From Azospirillaceae bacterium (lineage in GTDB: Bacteria; Pseudomonadota; Alphaproteobacteria; Azospirillales; Azospirillaceae), in NCBI GenBank assembly GCA_035645145.1, contig DASQNC010000044.1, forward strand, positions 80,136 through 144,135: a stretch of 64,000 nucleotides of DNA. Reading direction: 5' to 3'. The notes beneath the pieces are model-generated. The model had not been told where the DNA came from. It was given only the letters and a program-made list of their open reading frames with translations, and made no database searches. Within the stretch, counting starts at the first letter, position 1; the number at the start of each line of letters is the position of its first letter. The translations under genes were made by a program, and so were the position numbers. Below are positions 29,003 to 39,265 of the stretch, piece by piece.

Positions 29003-30601
29003 TTAACAATGAAGTCGAGCAAACGGAACGCACGAGGCGAGAATCATCAGCAGTACCACCAAGCTCCAGTCGCCATACCGGGCATAGGGCGTCAAACTGG
29101 GAAGGGCGGCCGGCAGCGGGGTATCCAAAACACCTGTTTCGCCCAGTCCCAAACGGACAGGGACACGCCCATAGGGGTCAACCATGCCGGAGATGCCGGT
29201 CAGGGCGGCCCGCACAAGGGGCACCCCTTCTTCGACGGCCCGCGTACGGGCAATCGCGAAATGCTGGTACGGCCCGGCCGTCCTGCCGAACCAGGCGTCG
29301 TTGGTGACGTTCACCAGCCATGCCGGCCGGTCGGCCCGATCCACCACCGCCGCGGGGAAGACGACCTCGTAGCAGACGAGCGGCGACACGGGCGGAACCC
29401 CCGGCAGGTGCCAAGCCCGCGGTCCCGGTCCGGGCGTGAACTCCGAGGTCCCGGCGGCCACGGCCGCCACTCCGGGGAACAACCAGCGCAGCGGGATGTA
29501 TTCGCCGAACGGAACCAAGTGGAACTTGTCGAAGACGTCGGCGGCATCGCCGTCCGGTGTGACGACGAAGAGGCTGTTGCGGAAAACGCGTTCGGCATTG
29601 CCCCCCTCCCCCGCGGGTTGCGGGCCTTCGAGCACGCGGACCGAAGCCGCGAACGTGTATCCGTCGGGCGGCGTCAACTCGCCGATGGCGCGCAGGATGG
29701 AGGGATCGCGGTTGATCGAGAACGGCACCGCCGTCTCGGGCCAGACCACGATGGTGCGGGCCGGCGGCGGCGGTTCGGTATGCAGGCGGGCAACCTGCCG
29801 GAAGGCCGTGGCGGCGGCATCGGGTCCGCGCGCGAGGGAGTTGTTGATGTTCGGCTGGATGATGCGGATGTTCAGGTCCGGGACCACGCTCCCATCGGCC
29901 GCGGCGAGACGGGCCGCCCCGGCGGCGCCGATGCCGGCGAACAGCAGCAGGCCGATCCCCGCCGCCGCCGCCGCCCGCCTGCGGGGGACATCGGGCCGGC
30001 CGAGCAGATAGGGCGTGGCGGCCGCCAACACGGTCAGCAGGCTGAGCCCGTAGATCCCGATCCAGGACACGGCCTGGAGCACCGGGGTCCATTCGACCCA
30101 CGCGTATCCGGCCAAATTCCAGGGGAAGCCGGTGAACACATGGCCGCGCAGCCATTCCGCGGCGGACCAGGCCATGGCGAAAACAATCACCCTGGCCGCC
30201 CCCCGCAACCCCGATGCGTGGACCGCCAGCGTCGCCGCGCCGACGAACAGGGCCAGCCCCATGGGCAGCCCCCCCACCGCCAAGGGAAGCACCCACCAGA
30301 ACGAAGCGATGTCCACGAACAGGGCGGCGGCCACCCAGTAAAGGCCGAACAGGAAGTGGCCGAAGGCGAACCACCACCCGATCCCGAACGCCTGGGCCCG
30401 GGTCCGCGCTCCATCCAGCAGCCAGAGCAGGGCCGGGAACGCAACCCAGAACAGGGGCGCCAAGTACCCCGGCGGAAGGGCGAACGCCGCCGCCGCGCCG
30501 AATGCGGCCGCTGCCGTGCAACGGCGCCATCCCGACAAGGAGGCGAGCCGATGGGCGATGCCGGTCAGCGCGGGGCGCGGGACGTCTTGCACAAGTGTCA
30601 T
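29003..30601 (-). CDS. lnt: Apolipoprotein N-acyltransferase
   Basis: Adds the third acyl chain to lipoproteins in the inner membrane. 532 residues from ATG 30601: about six N-terminal membrane segments, then a periplasmic carbon-nitrogen hydrolase domain with the catalytic triad visible as Glu289 (VVWPETAVP), Lys359 (FDKFHLVPFGEYIP) and Cys410 (LVCYEVVFP), and a last membrane segment at the C-terminus. Downstream of corC by 129 bp. The window encodes at least three lipoproteins that would be its substrates. Confidence 0.96.
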   Translation of the reverse strand: MTLVQDVPRPALTGIAHRLASLSGWRRCTAAAAFGAAAAFALPPGYLAPLFWVAFPALLWLLDGARTRAQAFGIGWWFAFGHFLFGLYWVAAALFVDIASFWWVLPLAVGGLPMGLALFVGAATLAVHASGLRGAARVIVFAMAWSAAEWLRGHVFTGFPWNLAGYAWVEWTPVLQAVSWIGIYGLSLLTVLAAATPYLLGRPDVPRRRAAAAAGIGLLLFAGIGAAGAARLAAADGSVVPDLNIRIIQPNINNSLARGPDAAATAFRQVARLHTEPPPPARTIVVWPETAVPFSINRDPSILRAIGELTPPDGYTFAASVRVLEGPQPAGEGGNAERVFRNSLFVVTPDGDAADVFDKFHLVPFGEYIPLRWLFPGVAAVAAGTSEFTPGPGPRAWHLPGVPPVSPLVCYEVVFPAAVVDRADRPAWLVNVTNDAWFGRTAGPYQHFAIARTRAVEEGVPLVRAALTGISGMVDPYGRVPVRLGLGETGVLDTPLPAALPSLTPYARYGDWSLVVLLMILASCVPFARLHC

Positions 30602-30730
30602 CGGGGACCGGGAATCATAAGGGACCGGAAAGCCATGGGCCGCCGGTGACATGGGCGGCCACCCCGGCAAGACGGAATACGACCGCGCCGTGCACCGGGT
30701 GGAGAGGGGGACCGGAGGCCGGCAGGCCCT

Positions 30731-31657
30731 TCAGCCACGGACCTCCACCTGCGACGCCGGAGCGGGCGGCAGATTGCGGACCCGGACGCGCTTCACGCGG
30801 CGGGGATCGGCGTCGATGATTTCGAACTCAAGACCGGACTGGTGGGTCAACGTCTCGCCCCGCGCAGGCACCCGCCCGGCCAACGAGAAAGCCAGACCGC
30901 CGAGCGTGTCGATCTCGTCGCGCTCCTCGTCGGTCAGGACCGGGCCGACCTTCGCCTCGAAATCCTCGATGGGCAGGCGCGCGTCGGCGATCAACGACCC
31001 GTCCGGACGCATCACGACGCGGTGGCTGTTCTCCTCGTCGAACTCGTCCTCGATCTCACCGACGATTTCCTCCAGCAGGTCCTCGATCGTGACCAGCCCG
31101 TCGATGCCGCCGAACTCGTCCACGACGAGCGCCATATGGTGGCGTGTCTGGCGCATCTGCACCAGCAGCGCCAGAACCGGCATGCTCGGCGCCACGATCA
31201 GCACCTCGCGCAGCATGTCCTTGAGCGGCGTGGACGTCCCGCGCACCACGGACGCCATGATGTCCTTGATGTGGACCATGCCCACGACGTCGTCCAGCGT
31301 CTCGCGGAAGACGGGCACGCGCGAGTGCGCCTCCTCGGCCAAACGGCGGACGACCTCGTCGGTGGGGGTGTCGATCTCGATGGCGAAGATGTCGGCGCGC
31401 GGCACCATGATGTCGGAGGCGGTGCGCTTGCGCAGCTTGAGGATGTTGCCGAGGAGCCGGCGCTCCTCGTCGCTCATGGCGTCGGGGGAGCCCCGGTCGT
31501 CAACCAGTTCCTCCAGCGCCTCGCGCAGCCCGCTCTCGGCGCGCCCTCCGAACACGGTCCGCAGCCAGCCTTTGAACTGCTGCGGGAAGCCACCTTGGTG
31601 CGATTGGTCGTCGGCCCCGTCTGCACGGGGCGATCTTGGGCCGGAAAGGTCGGTCAT
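30731..31657 (-). CDS. CorC/HlyC family CBS-domain protein
   Basis: 308 residues without membrane segments: a hydrophilic start, two CBS domains at about 75-200 (IMVPRADIFAIEIDTP and ALVVDEFGGIDGLVTIEDLLEEIVGEIEDEFDEE) and a C-terminal CorC_HlyC domain (about 215-300). Relatives are linked to Mg/Co efflux or called hemolysin-like, but the molecular role is unsettled. The start ATG overlaps the ybeY stop by 4 bp, so it is coupled in the miaB-phoH-ybeY-corC-lnt series, a conserved bacterial arrangement. Confidence 0.92.
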   Translation of the reverse strand: MTDLSGPRSPRADGADDQSHQGGFPQQFKGWLRTVFGGRAESGLREALEELVDDRGSPDAMSDEERRLLGNILKLRKRTASDIMVPRADIFAIEIDTPTDEVVRRLAEEAHSRVPVFRETLDDVVGMVHIKDIMASVVRGTSTPLKDMLREVLIVAPSMPVLALLVQMRQTRHHMALVVDEFGGIDGLVTIEDLLEEIVGEIEDEFDEENSHRVVMRPDGSLIADARLPIEDFEAKVGPVLTDEERDEIDTLGGLAFSLAGRVPARGETLTHQSGLEFEIIDADPRRVKRVRVRNLPPAPASQVEVRG

Positions 31658-32196
31658 CTCTCTTCGGGGGTGTGGGCGGCACCGGCGGCATAGGGATCCG
31701 CGATGCCAAGGGTGGCAAGCACGGCCGTCTCCAAGGCCTCCATGCGGGAGGCCTCATCCTCTTCGTCGTGGGTGAACCCCAGCAGATGAAGCACGCCGTG
31801 CACCACAAGGTGTGCGACATGGTCCGACAATGCCTTGCCTTGCTCCCGCGCCTCACGGTCCACGGTTTCAAAGGCAAGCACCACGTCGCCAAGCAATATG
31901 GGAAATCCTGCGCCCGATGTCACGGACTCTTCCGTCTCGTCGGCAAGCGCGAAGGAGAGCACGTTGGTCGGCTTGTCCTTGCCGCGGTAGTCGCGGTTCA
32001 GCACGCGGACGGATTCGTCGTCGGACAGGGTGACGGACATCTCGGCCCCTTCGGGCGGAATCCGGTGGGCCGCCCCGGCCCGGACCGCCCCCGCCACCGC
32101 GGCACGGGCGGCGCGCTCCGCCAACCCCTCCGGGTCCTCCAGCGCATCCCATCCACCGGCATCGCGACCGACGTCGATCTCCACCTGTCCCGTCAT
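31654..32196 (-). CDS. ybeY: Endoribonuclease/rRNA maturation factor YbeY
   Basis: Metal-dependent RNase acting on 16S rRNA 3' end maturation and ribosome quality control. 180 residues; the zinc motif HGVLHLLGFTH places the three His ligands at 133, 137 and 143, preceded by NRDYRGKDKPTNVLSF. Four-base overlaps at both ends (with phoH and corC) indicate tight translational coupling. Confidence 0.95.
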   Translation of the reverse strand: MTGQVEIDVGRDAGGWDALEDPEGLAERAARAAVAGAVRAGAAHRIPPEGAEMSVTLSDDESVRVLNRDYRGKDKPTNVLSFALADETEESVTSGAGFPILLGDVVLAFETVDREAREQGKALSDHVAHLVVHGVLHLLGFTHDEEDEASRMEALETAVLATLGIADPYAAGAAHTPEER

Positions 32197-33220
32197 ATCC
32201 GTCCCGTCACGCCGATCCGGTCACTCCCCGGCGCCCCCTGGGCCGCGCCCGGGTTCGACTGCGTCCTGTCGTGGGCGTCGTAGGCCCGCACGATGCGGGC
32301 AACCAGGGGGTGCCGCACCACATCCGCCTCGGTGAAACGGACGAAGGCGATTCCATTGACATGCTGGAGGATGTCCAGCGCGTCCTGAAGTCCCGACCGC
32401 TGCCCCTTGGGCAGATCGGTCTGGGACAGGTCCCCCGTGATCACCATGCGGGACCGGTCCCCCAGCCGGGTCAGCAGCATCTTCATCTGCATCGGCGTGG
32501 TGTTCTGCGCCTCGTCCAGAATGACGAAGGCGTTGGCCAGGGTCCGCCCGCGCATGAAGGCCAGCGGCGCGATCTCGATCTCGCCGTTGCCCATGCGGCG
32601 CACCACCTGGTCCGCCGGCATCATGTCGTACAGCGCGTCGTAGAGCGGGCGCAGGTAGGGGTCGACCTTCTCCTTCATGTCGCCCGGGAGGAAGCCGAGG
32701 CGCTCGCCCGCCTCCACCGCCGGCCGCGACAGGATGATGCGGTCAACCTCGCCGCCCAGCAGCAGCGTGACGGCCTGCGCGACCGCGAGATAGGTCTTGC
32801 CCGTGCCGGCGGGCCCGAGACCGAACACCATCTCGTTTTCGGTCAGGGCCTTCAGGTAGACGGCCTGGGCCGGGCTGCGAGGGGTGATGGTGCGCCGCTT
32901 CGTGCGCAGATGCAGGTCCTGGGCCGGGGCATGGCCGTCCGCCTCGCCGGCCGCGCCGGCCAGCCGCACCGCGCCGTCCACGTCGCCGGCATCGACCGAC
33001 AAACCCTTCTTCAGGCGCTGCCACAGTGCATCCAGCGCGGACCGCGCCACCTCAACCGAGGCCGCCGGCCCGGCGATGGTCAAACGGTTGCCCCGGGACA
33101 CAAGCTGCACGCCCAGTTGGCTCTCGACCCGCGCCAAATGGCTGTCATGGGGCCCGTAGAGCATCGGGACGAGCGCATTGTCGTCGAACTGCAACTCAAT
33201 CCGCCGGTCCACGACCGAAT

Positions 33221-33224
<4 letters not shown>
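32193..33224 (-). CDS. PhoH family ATPase (PhoH-like, YbeZ type)
   Basis: 343 residues: an N-terminal KH-like part (about 10-75) and a P-loop ATPase with Walker A GPAGTGKT at 137-144 and Walker [12 protein letters not shown]. This matches YbeZ, which works with YbeY in RNA metabolism in other bacteria. Phosphate control, implied by the PhoH name, is not indicated here. Overlaps miaB by 4 bp and ybeY by 4 bp. Confidence 0.94.
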
Positions 33225-34678
<1,454 letters not shown>

Positions 34679-34742
34679 TGCCCCCTTGGCGCCAGTCGCT
34701 TCCGGACGCGGCAGGTCCGGGCCCCCACATCGGACGGCCGTA

Positions 34743-35597
34743 TCAGGCCGTCAGCGCGGCATCGGCAGGCGTGCCCGGACCGGACGCCCGGGCGGCGGAC
34801 GGGCCGGGCTCCGGCTCCGGGGCCCGGCCGGCAATGGCACGCGAAACGCCGGCCGCCACCCGGGCCCAGCAATGCTCCGCCAGTGCCTTGCGGCTGGACA
34901 CCTCGTCCAATGTCACGGGGGGATGGAACTCCACCTGCACGACCATCCGGCCGAGACGGACGAAATTCCAAAGGTGCGGGGCGAGGCTCATATCGCCGTA
35001 CCAGGCGTAGAGCGTGCGGTGGGTGTAGCCGAGCGGGATGCCGTCGAGGCGGGTGGGTGTGACGGAAACCGGCTGGACCACCAGGGGCCGGCCGCCGGGC
35101 CGCAACGAAGCGACGGCGAACAGGGCGGATTTGAAGGGCAGGACGCGATTGCCGTCCGACGAGGTGCCTTCGGCGAAGAGAACCAGGTTGCCGCCGCCTT
35201 CGAGACGCGTGGCGATGTCGTCCCGGCTCTTGCCGGTCCGGCCCCGGCGGCGCTCGATGAAGACGGTCTGCTGCAGCTTCGCCAGCCAGCCGAACATCGG
35301 CCACCCGCTGACCTCGGACTTGGCAACGAAGGACGCGGGCAGGAGGGCGCCCAGCACCTCGATGTCCAGGTAGGAGGAGTGGTTGGATACGAACAGCGTC
35401 GGCTTGGCCGCGGAGGGCGATCCGATGACCACCAGGCGGATGCCGACGATGCGCAACACCTGCCGGTGGTACCAGACCGGGAAGCGCGTCCGTTCCGGCC
35501 GACGGAGCAGCAGCAGCGCCATCTGCACCGGCATGCCGCAGACGGTGAGCCCCAGGTACAGGGCCAGGCGCCAGAGGCCGAGGATTGTCGATCCCAT
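34743..35597 (-). CDS. 1-acyl-glycerol-3-phosphate / lyso-ornithine lipid acyltransferase (PlsC family, OlsA-like)
   Basis: Membrane-bound acyltransferase of 284 residues. A hydrophobic anchor is at about 5-30, the catalytic HX4D motif is NHSSYLD (His73, Asp78), and the substrate motif is FAEGTSSDG near 141. The C-terminus is Pro/Ala/Glu-rich. It lies 15 bp after an OlsB-like gene; in ornithine-lipid pathways OlsB makes lyso-ornithine lipid and OlsA adds the second acyl chain. The pairing supports that role, though a general phosphatidic acid synthase cannot be excluded. Confidence 0.87.
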   Translation of the reverse strand: MGSTILGLWRLALYLGLTVCGMPVQMALLLLRRPERTRFPVWYHRQVLRIVGIRLVVIGSPSAAKPTLFVSNHSSYLDIEVLGALLPASFVAKSEVSGWPMFGWLAKLQQTVFIERRRGRTGKSRDDIATRLEGGGNLVLFAEGTSSDGNRVLPFKSALFAVASLRPGGRPLVVQPVSVTPTRLDGIPLGYTHRTLYAWYGDMSLAPHLWNFVRLGRMVVQVEFHPPVTLDEVSSRKALAEHCWARVAAGVSRAIAGRAPEPEPGPSAARASGPGTPADAALTA

Positions 35598-35612
35598 GGC
35601 GGCAGCCCGGGC

Positions 35613-36434
35613 TTAGACCAGCGTACCGTCGCGGCTTCGCCGCTCGTAGTGGCGGTAGTATTTGTCGGTCACCAGATCGGTCTTCACCACGATGCAAACG
35701 TCCGTGGTGTTGAATTGGTGATCCACCACCGCGCCGTCGCCGACGAACCCGCCGAGACGCAGGTAACCCTTGACCAGAGGGGGCAGCATGTTCAGCGCCG
35801 CCCGCGGATCCACCGCATCCTGCGGAATCAGGTTCATATCCACATGGCGCTCCGGCAACGCCCGTGGGCGCAGGGCCGGCGGCGCCAGATGGTGGTGGTG
35901 CAGGTAGGACAGGGGCAGCGCCAGGGCCTGGGCATCCGTACCCGGAAGGCTGGCGCAACCGAACATCAGGGCAATGTCGAACTGGAAGACATAGGCCGCG
36001 ATACCCCGCCACAGCAGTTGCATGGTCGGACGGGTCCGGTGCTGCGCATCGACGCAGGACCGGCCGAGTTCCAAAATCTCGCCCGGGTAGTTGACCAGCC
36101 GCTCGACGTCGTACTCGCTGGCGGAATAGAAGCCGCCGGCCCGTTCCGCGGCGGAACGCCGGATCAGCCGGTAGGTGCCGACCACCGACTCCGGACCAGG
36201 CCCGCGGGCATGGTCGATCACCAGCAGGTGGTCGCAGACCTCGTCGTAATCGTCGAAATCACGCCGGTGCCGCTCCATCTCGGGCGTCGGCTGCGCGGAC
36301 ATCTCCTCGTAGAACACCCGGTAACGGAGGGCCTGCGCCGCGTCGATGTCGGCCGGACTGTCCGCTAGCCGGATTTCAAGGTTGCCCTGCCTGATCTCGC
36401 CTTCGCCAAGTGGTTCAGCGATGGTTTCGGCCAT
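35613..36434 (-). CDS. olsB: L-ornithine N-alpha-acyltransferase (OlsB-like GNAT hydrolase/acyltransferase)
   Basis: 273 residues from ATG 36434. The family features LEIRLADSPADIDAAQALRYRVFYEE, DFDDYDEVCDHLLVID, VVGTYRLI and LELGRSCVDAQHR are those of OlsB/PlsC-adjacent acyl-ACP acyltransferases that transfer a 3-hydroxyacyl chain to ornithine. The product, lyso-ornithine lipid, would be completed by the next gene. Phosphorus-free ornithine lipids often replace phospholipids under phosphate limitation; no Pho box was identified upstream. The frame is open upstream to 36512 but lacks homology-like sequence. Confidence 0.87.
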   Translation of the reverse strand: MAETIAEPLGEGEIRQGNLEIRLADSPADIDAAQALRYRVFYEEMSAQPTPEMERHRRDFDDYDEVCDHLLVIDHARGPGPESVVGTYRLIRRSAAERAGGFYSASEYDVERLVNYPGEILELGRSCVDAQHRTRPTMQLLWRGIAAYVFQFDIALMFGCASLPGTDAQALALPLSYLHHHHLAPPALRPRALPERHVDMNLIPQDAVDPRAALNMLPPLVKGYLRLGGFVGDGAVVDHQFNTTDVCIVVKTDLVTDKYYRHYERRSRDGTLV

Positions 36435-36611
36435 GTCTGGGTATGCACCGTTCCTGAAACCGGCCTGCGCGACGGCACAGGCTGCCGGATGCCCTACGGG
36501 CGCAACAGGCATAGCACGAATGGCCGACCCGCGGTCAACCCGTCCATCGCCCCACCGATGGCGGCCCGTCCGGCGCCGGCCTGCCGCTCCGGCGCACGAA
36601 CGTTGGCGGGA

Positions 36612-37043
36612 TCAATCGTCGCCGGCGCCGGCTCCAACCCCTCGGCGCGCCCGCGTGCCCAGCCCGATCTGCTTGGCAAGGCGGCTGCGTTGGGTGGCAT
36701 AGTTCGGTGCCACCATCGGATAGTCGGGCGGCAGCCCCCAACGTTCGCGGTACTCTTCGGGCGTCATGCCGTAGGCGGTCTTGAGATGCCGCTTCAGCAT
36801 CTTGAGCTTCTTCCCATCCTCCAGGCACACGATGTACTCGGGCGTGACCGACTTTTTAATCGGAACGGCCGGAACCGGACGCTCGGGCGTGGGGGCAGCA
36901 TTGGCACCGACCGAAGCAAGGCTCCGGTAAACCTGCTGGATCAGAATCGGCAGATCGGCTGGCGCAACCATATTGTTCGAGACGTGGGCGGCCACGATTT
37001 CGGCCGTCAAAGACAACAGCTCGTTCGATGGCGTCTCGTTCAT
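36612..37043 (-). CDS. MucR/Ros family transcriptional regulator
   Basis: 143 residues with the MucR family layout: helical oligomerisation N-terminus (LLSLTAEIVAAHVSNNMV) and a C-terminal Ros-type finger (EYIVCLEDGKKLKMLKRHL, then GMTPEEYRERWGLPPDYPM). Only Cys73 and His86 of the zinc ligands remain; the second Cys is Asp76 and the last His positions are Ala90-Tyr91, so zinc binding is doubtful. MucR proteins bind AT-rich DNA and control exopolysaccharide, motility and virulence genes. GGAGACCGG lies before ATG 37043, and the intergenic DNA upstream is AT-rich, fitting autoregulation. Confidence 0.9.
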   Translation of the reverse strand: MNETPSNELLSLTAEIVAAHVSNNMVAPADLPILIQQVYRSLASVGANAAPTPERPVPAVPIKKSVTPEYIVCLEDGKKLKMLKRHLKTAYGMTPEEYRERWGLPPDYPMVAPNYATQRSRLAKQIGLGTRARRGVGAGAGDD

Positions 37044-37073
37044 ATCAACCGGTCTCCACTCGATGTTTCTTCT

Positions 37074-37102
37074 TGTATAAGTTGACCATCACAGGAATGC
37101 AA
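37074..37102 (-). promoter_or_regulatory. Possible sigma-70-type promoter of the MucR-family gene
   Basis: On the minus strand TTGCAT (37102-37097) and TATACA (37079-37074) are 17 bp apart, ending about 30 bp before the ATG at 37043. The matches are partial (3/6 and 4/6), but the region is markedly AT-rich for this genome. The divergent plus-strand gene starts at 37129, so both promoters overlap here. Confidence 0.4.
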
Positions 37103-37128
37103 TATCCAACCGACAAGCAGAAAAGAAA

Positions 37129-37386
37129 ATGACCCAGAACACAGTGCACACCACGCACTTCATCGACGTAACATCCGAGGTTTGCCCGCTCACCTTCGTG
37201 CGGACCAAACTGGCGTTGCAGCGCCTGCACGTGGGAGAGGTGCTGGAAATCAGGCTCAATCCTGGCGAGCCTCTGGAAAACGTGCCACGGTCATTGACCG
37301 AACACGGGCACACCGTCCTATCGGTCGCCCCGGAAGACCCCGCCGCCCCGAACGGGCCGCACCGTCTGGCGGTCCGCAAACGCTGA
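37129..37386 (+). CDS. TusA/SirA-family sulfurtransferase-like protein
   Basis: 85 residues: FIDVTSEVCPLTFVRTKLAL and VLEIRLNPGEPLENVPRSL match the small alpha/beta TusA fold. The reactive Cys19 is followed by Pro20, but the motif is CPLT rather than CPxP. Family members carry persulfide sulfur for tRNA thiolation, molybdenum cofactor or sulfur metabolism. It is divergent from the MucR-like gene. A second, more canonical TusA is encoded at 60816-61040. Confidence 0.88.
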   Translation: MTQNTVHTTHFIDVTSEVCPLTFVRTKLALQRLHVGEVLEIRLNPGEPLENVPRSLTEHGHTVLSVAPEDPAAPNGPHRLAVRKR

Positions 37387-37400
37387 TGTGGTCCGGACGG

Positions 37401-37850
37401 TCACAGCAGGCCGAGAAGCGGCCCGCGCATGACAATGGCGTCGCGTCCGTCGCGGTAGTAGGCGCGGCGGCGCCCGACTTCGAGAAAACCCACGCCGCGG
37501 TACAGCCCCAGGGCAGGCGCATTGTCGTGCGCGACTTCCAAAAACAGGTCCACCGCCCCGCGCGAGCGCAGCCCTGCGGCGGCGGCCCGCAACAGGTCGC
37601 GGCCAATGCCGCGCCGCCGCCAACCGGGCCGCACGCAGATGGTGAGGATCTCGGCCTCGTCGGCCACGCTCCGCGCCAGGAGAAAACCCGCGGGCTCCGC
37701 CCCGTCCACCGCGATGAGGCCCATGGCGCCCGGATCGGCCGCAAGCCCGGCGATGGCCGCCTCGTCCCAGGGATCGGCGGGAAAACATTCGCCGTGCATC
37801 GCCGCCGCCACGCCCAGATGCGCAAGGGTCAGGGCCGCGATACCGGTCAT
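37401..37850 (-). CDS. rimI: Ribosomal protein S18 alanine N-acetyltransferase (RimI-like GNAT)
   Basis: 149-residue GNAT acetyltransferase with acetyl-CoA motif ICVRPGWRRRGIGRDLLRAA and the C-terminal NAPALGLYRGVGF. The position just after tsaB, with a 4-bp overlap, is the classical tsaB-rimI arrangement and supports the name over a generic acetyltransferase. Confidence 0.88.
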   Translation of the reverse strand: MTGIAALTLAHLGVAAAMHGECFPADPWDEAAIAGLAADPGAMGLIAVDGAEPAGFLLARSVADEAEILTICVRPGWRRRGIGRDLLRAAAAGLRSRGAVDLFLEVAHDNAPALGLYRGVGFLEVGRRRAYYRDGRDAIVMRGPLLGLL

Positions 37851-38521
37851 CCCGGTGGCCGGGGAAGGGGCGGCAGCGTCACATCCGGCGGACGCAGATA
37901 GAGGGGCGACGGTGGAACGGCCGCGGCACTGCGGCCGGCAGCGATGCGGGCCACGACCTCGGCGTCCGGCACCGACGACGGCGCAACCGGGACGCCACCG
38001 AGGCCGGGTGAGGCCGCCAAAAGCGATGCCCCGTCACCCGCCAGCACGGCGTCCCCCGGTCGGTTGGCCACGTCCGCGGCCACCTCCGCCACCGTGGCGA
38101 CCCGGGAGGGGCCGATGGGGGCAAGATCCGCCCCGAACGCCTGCACGAACAGGTCGCCCCGACGGCTGTCGATGGCGACCCACACGTGCCGGCCGGCCCG
38201 CAGCGTGGCAGGCACCGCATGTGCAATGGCGTCGAACGTGGTGACCGGCACGCAGTCGAGCCCGGTGGCCAGCACCAGCCCGCGGGCCGCCGCCAGTCCG
38301 ACCCGGATGCCCGTGAACGACCCCGGCCCCACGGTCACCGCCAGGCGGTCGAGATCACCGTAGTCCAGACCGGCCTGCGCCAGTGCCGCCTCGATGACCG
38401 GGATCAGGCGCTCGGCCTGCCCGCGCGGTCCGTCCGCCCGGGCGGCCCCTGCCGTCCGGCCATCCACCAGCACGGCTGCGGTGGCGCCGGTCACCGCGCA
38501 ATCGAAGGCGAGGATACGCAC
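37847..38521 (-). CDS. tsaB: tRNA threonylcarbamoyladenosine biosynthesis protein TsaB
   Basis: 224 residues of the ASKHA fold: ILAFDCAVTGATAAVL, GQAERLIPVIEAAL and VTVGPGSFTGIRVGLAAARGLVLA. TsaB partners TsaD and TsaE to make t6A37 in tRNA. GTG 38521 is preferred because it opens the conserved strand and has GAGGT upstream; an adjacent GTG at 38524 is equivalent. Lies 8 bp after the nitroreductase gene and overlaps rimI by 4 bp. Confidence 0.92.
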   Translation of the reverse strand: MRILAFDCAVTGATAAVLVDGRTAGAARADGPRGQAERLIPVIEAALAQAGLDYGDLDRLAVTVGPGSFTGIRVGLAAARGLVLATGLDCVPVTTFDAIAHAVPATLRAGRHVWVAIDSRRGDLFVQAFGADLAPIGPSRVATVAEVAADVANRPGDAVLAGDGASLLAASPGLGGVPVAPSSVPDAEVVARIAAGRSAAAVPPSPLYLRPPDVTLPPLPRPPG

Positions 38522-38529
38522 CACTGACC

Positions 38530-39120
38530 TCACACGATCCGGCAAGCCTCGTCGAACGGCAGACGGGGCAAGCGCGGGAGCAGCTTCTCGTCAACGCCGT
38601 GGCCCAGGTTGCATAGGAGATTGGATTTGATCCGCTCGTCCGGAAAGAATTCCCGGTCCAGCTTCGCGTTGTCGAAGCCCCCCATGGGACCGCAATCCAG
38701 GCCCAGCGCCCGCGCCGCGATCATGAAGTACGCGGCCTGGAGGGTTGCGTTCTGCATTGCGTCCCGTTCGGCCGTGGGCTTGCCCTCGAACCACGAGCGT
38801 GCGGCCGGGTTGTGCGGGAACAGGTGGTCCATCCGTTCGTAGAAGCGCAGGTCGTAGGCCAGGATCGCACAGACCGGCGCCGCCATGGTCTTGTCCACGT
38901 TGCCGGGGGACAGGCAGGGGCGCAGCCGCTCCTTCGCCTCCTTCGACTTCACGAACACCACCCGCATGGGCGAGCTGTTGGCCCCGGTCGGGCCGAGTTT
39001 CGCCAATTCGTAGATTTGGCGAAGCAGTGCGTCCTCCACCGGAATGTCGGCCCACGCGTTATGGGTGCGGGCCTTGCGGAAGATAAGATCCAAACCGGCA
39101 TCGTCGAGCATCGGTCGCAC
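38530..39120 (-). CDS. Nitroreductase family protein, RutE/HadB type (malonic semialdehyde reductase-like)
   Basis: 196 residues of the FMN nitroreductase fold: RKARTHNAWADIPVED, AKLGPTGANSSPMRVVFV, ALSPGNV-like LSPGNVDKTMAAPVCAI, and ALGLDCGPMGGFDNAKLDREFF. These are the marks of the RutE/HadB subfamily, which reduces 3-oxopropanoate in pyrimidine breakdown. No rut genes are nearby, so the substrate is open. GTG 39120 has AGGGA 8 bp upstream; TTG 39126 and ATG 39111 are alternatives. Confidence 0.85.
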   Translation of the reverse strand: MRPMLDDAGLDLIFRKARTHNAWADIPVEDALLRQIYELAKLGPTGANSSPMRVVFVKSKEAKERLRPCLSPGNVDKTMAAPVCAILAYDLRFYERMDHLFPHNPAARSWFEGKPTAERDAMQNATLQAAYFMIAARALGLDCGPMGGFDNAKLDREFFPDERIKSNLLCNLGHGVDEKLLPRLPRLPFDEACRIV

Positions 39121-39265
39121 GGACAACGTCCCTTGCTGTCAATCCACGCAATGGCTCCGGGCAATCCGGGCCGATCCGGTCGCGACACTGGCGGCAAGGA
39201 CGCGTCGACGCAAGCCCGGGCGACCGTGCTTGCAATATTCGAAAATTTTATGAGACCTTCGAACC

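Noticed and set aside
34733..34752. Hairpin GACGGCC/GGCCGTC overlapping the end of the acyltransferase gene as a terminator
   Set aside because: Only 7 bp, overlaps the stop codon and lacks a U-tract; could be chance in GC-rich DNA.
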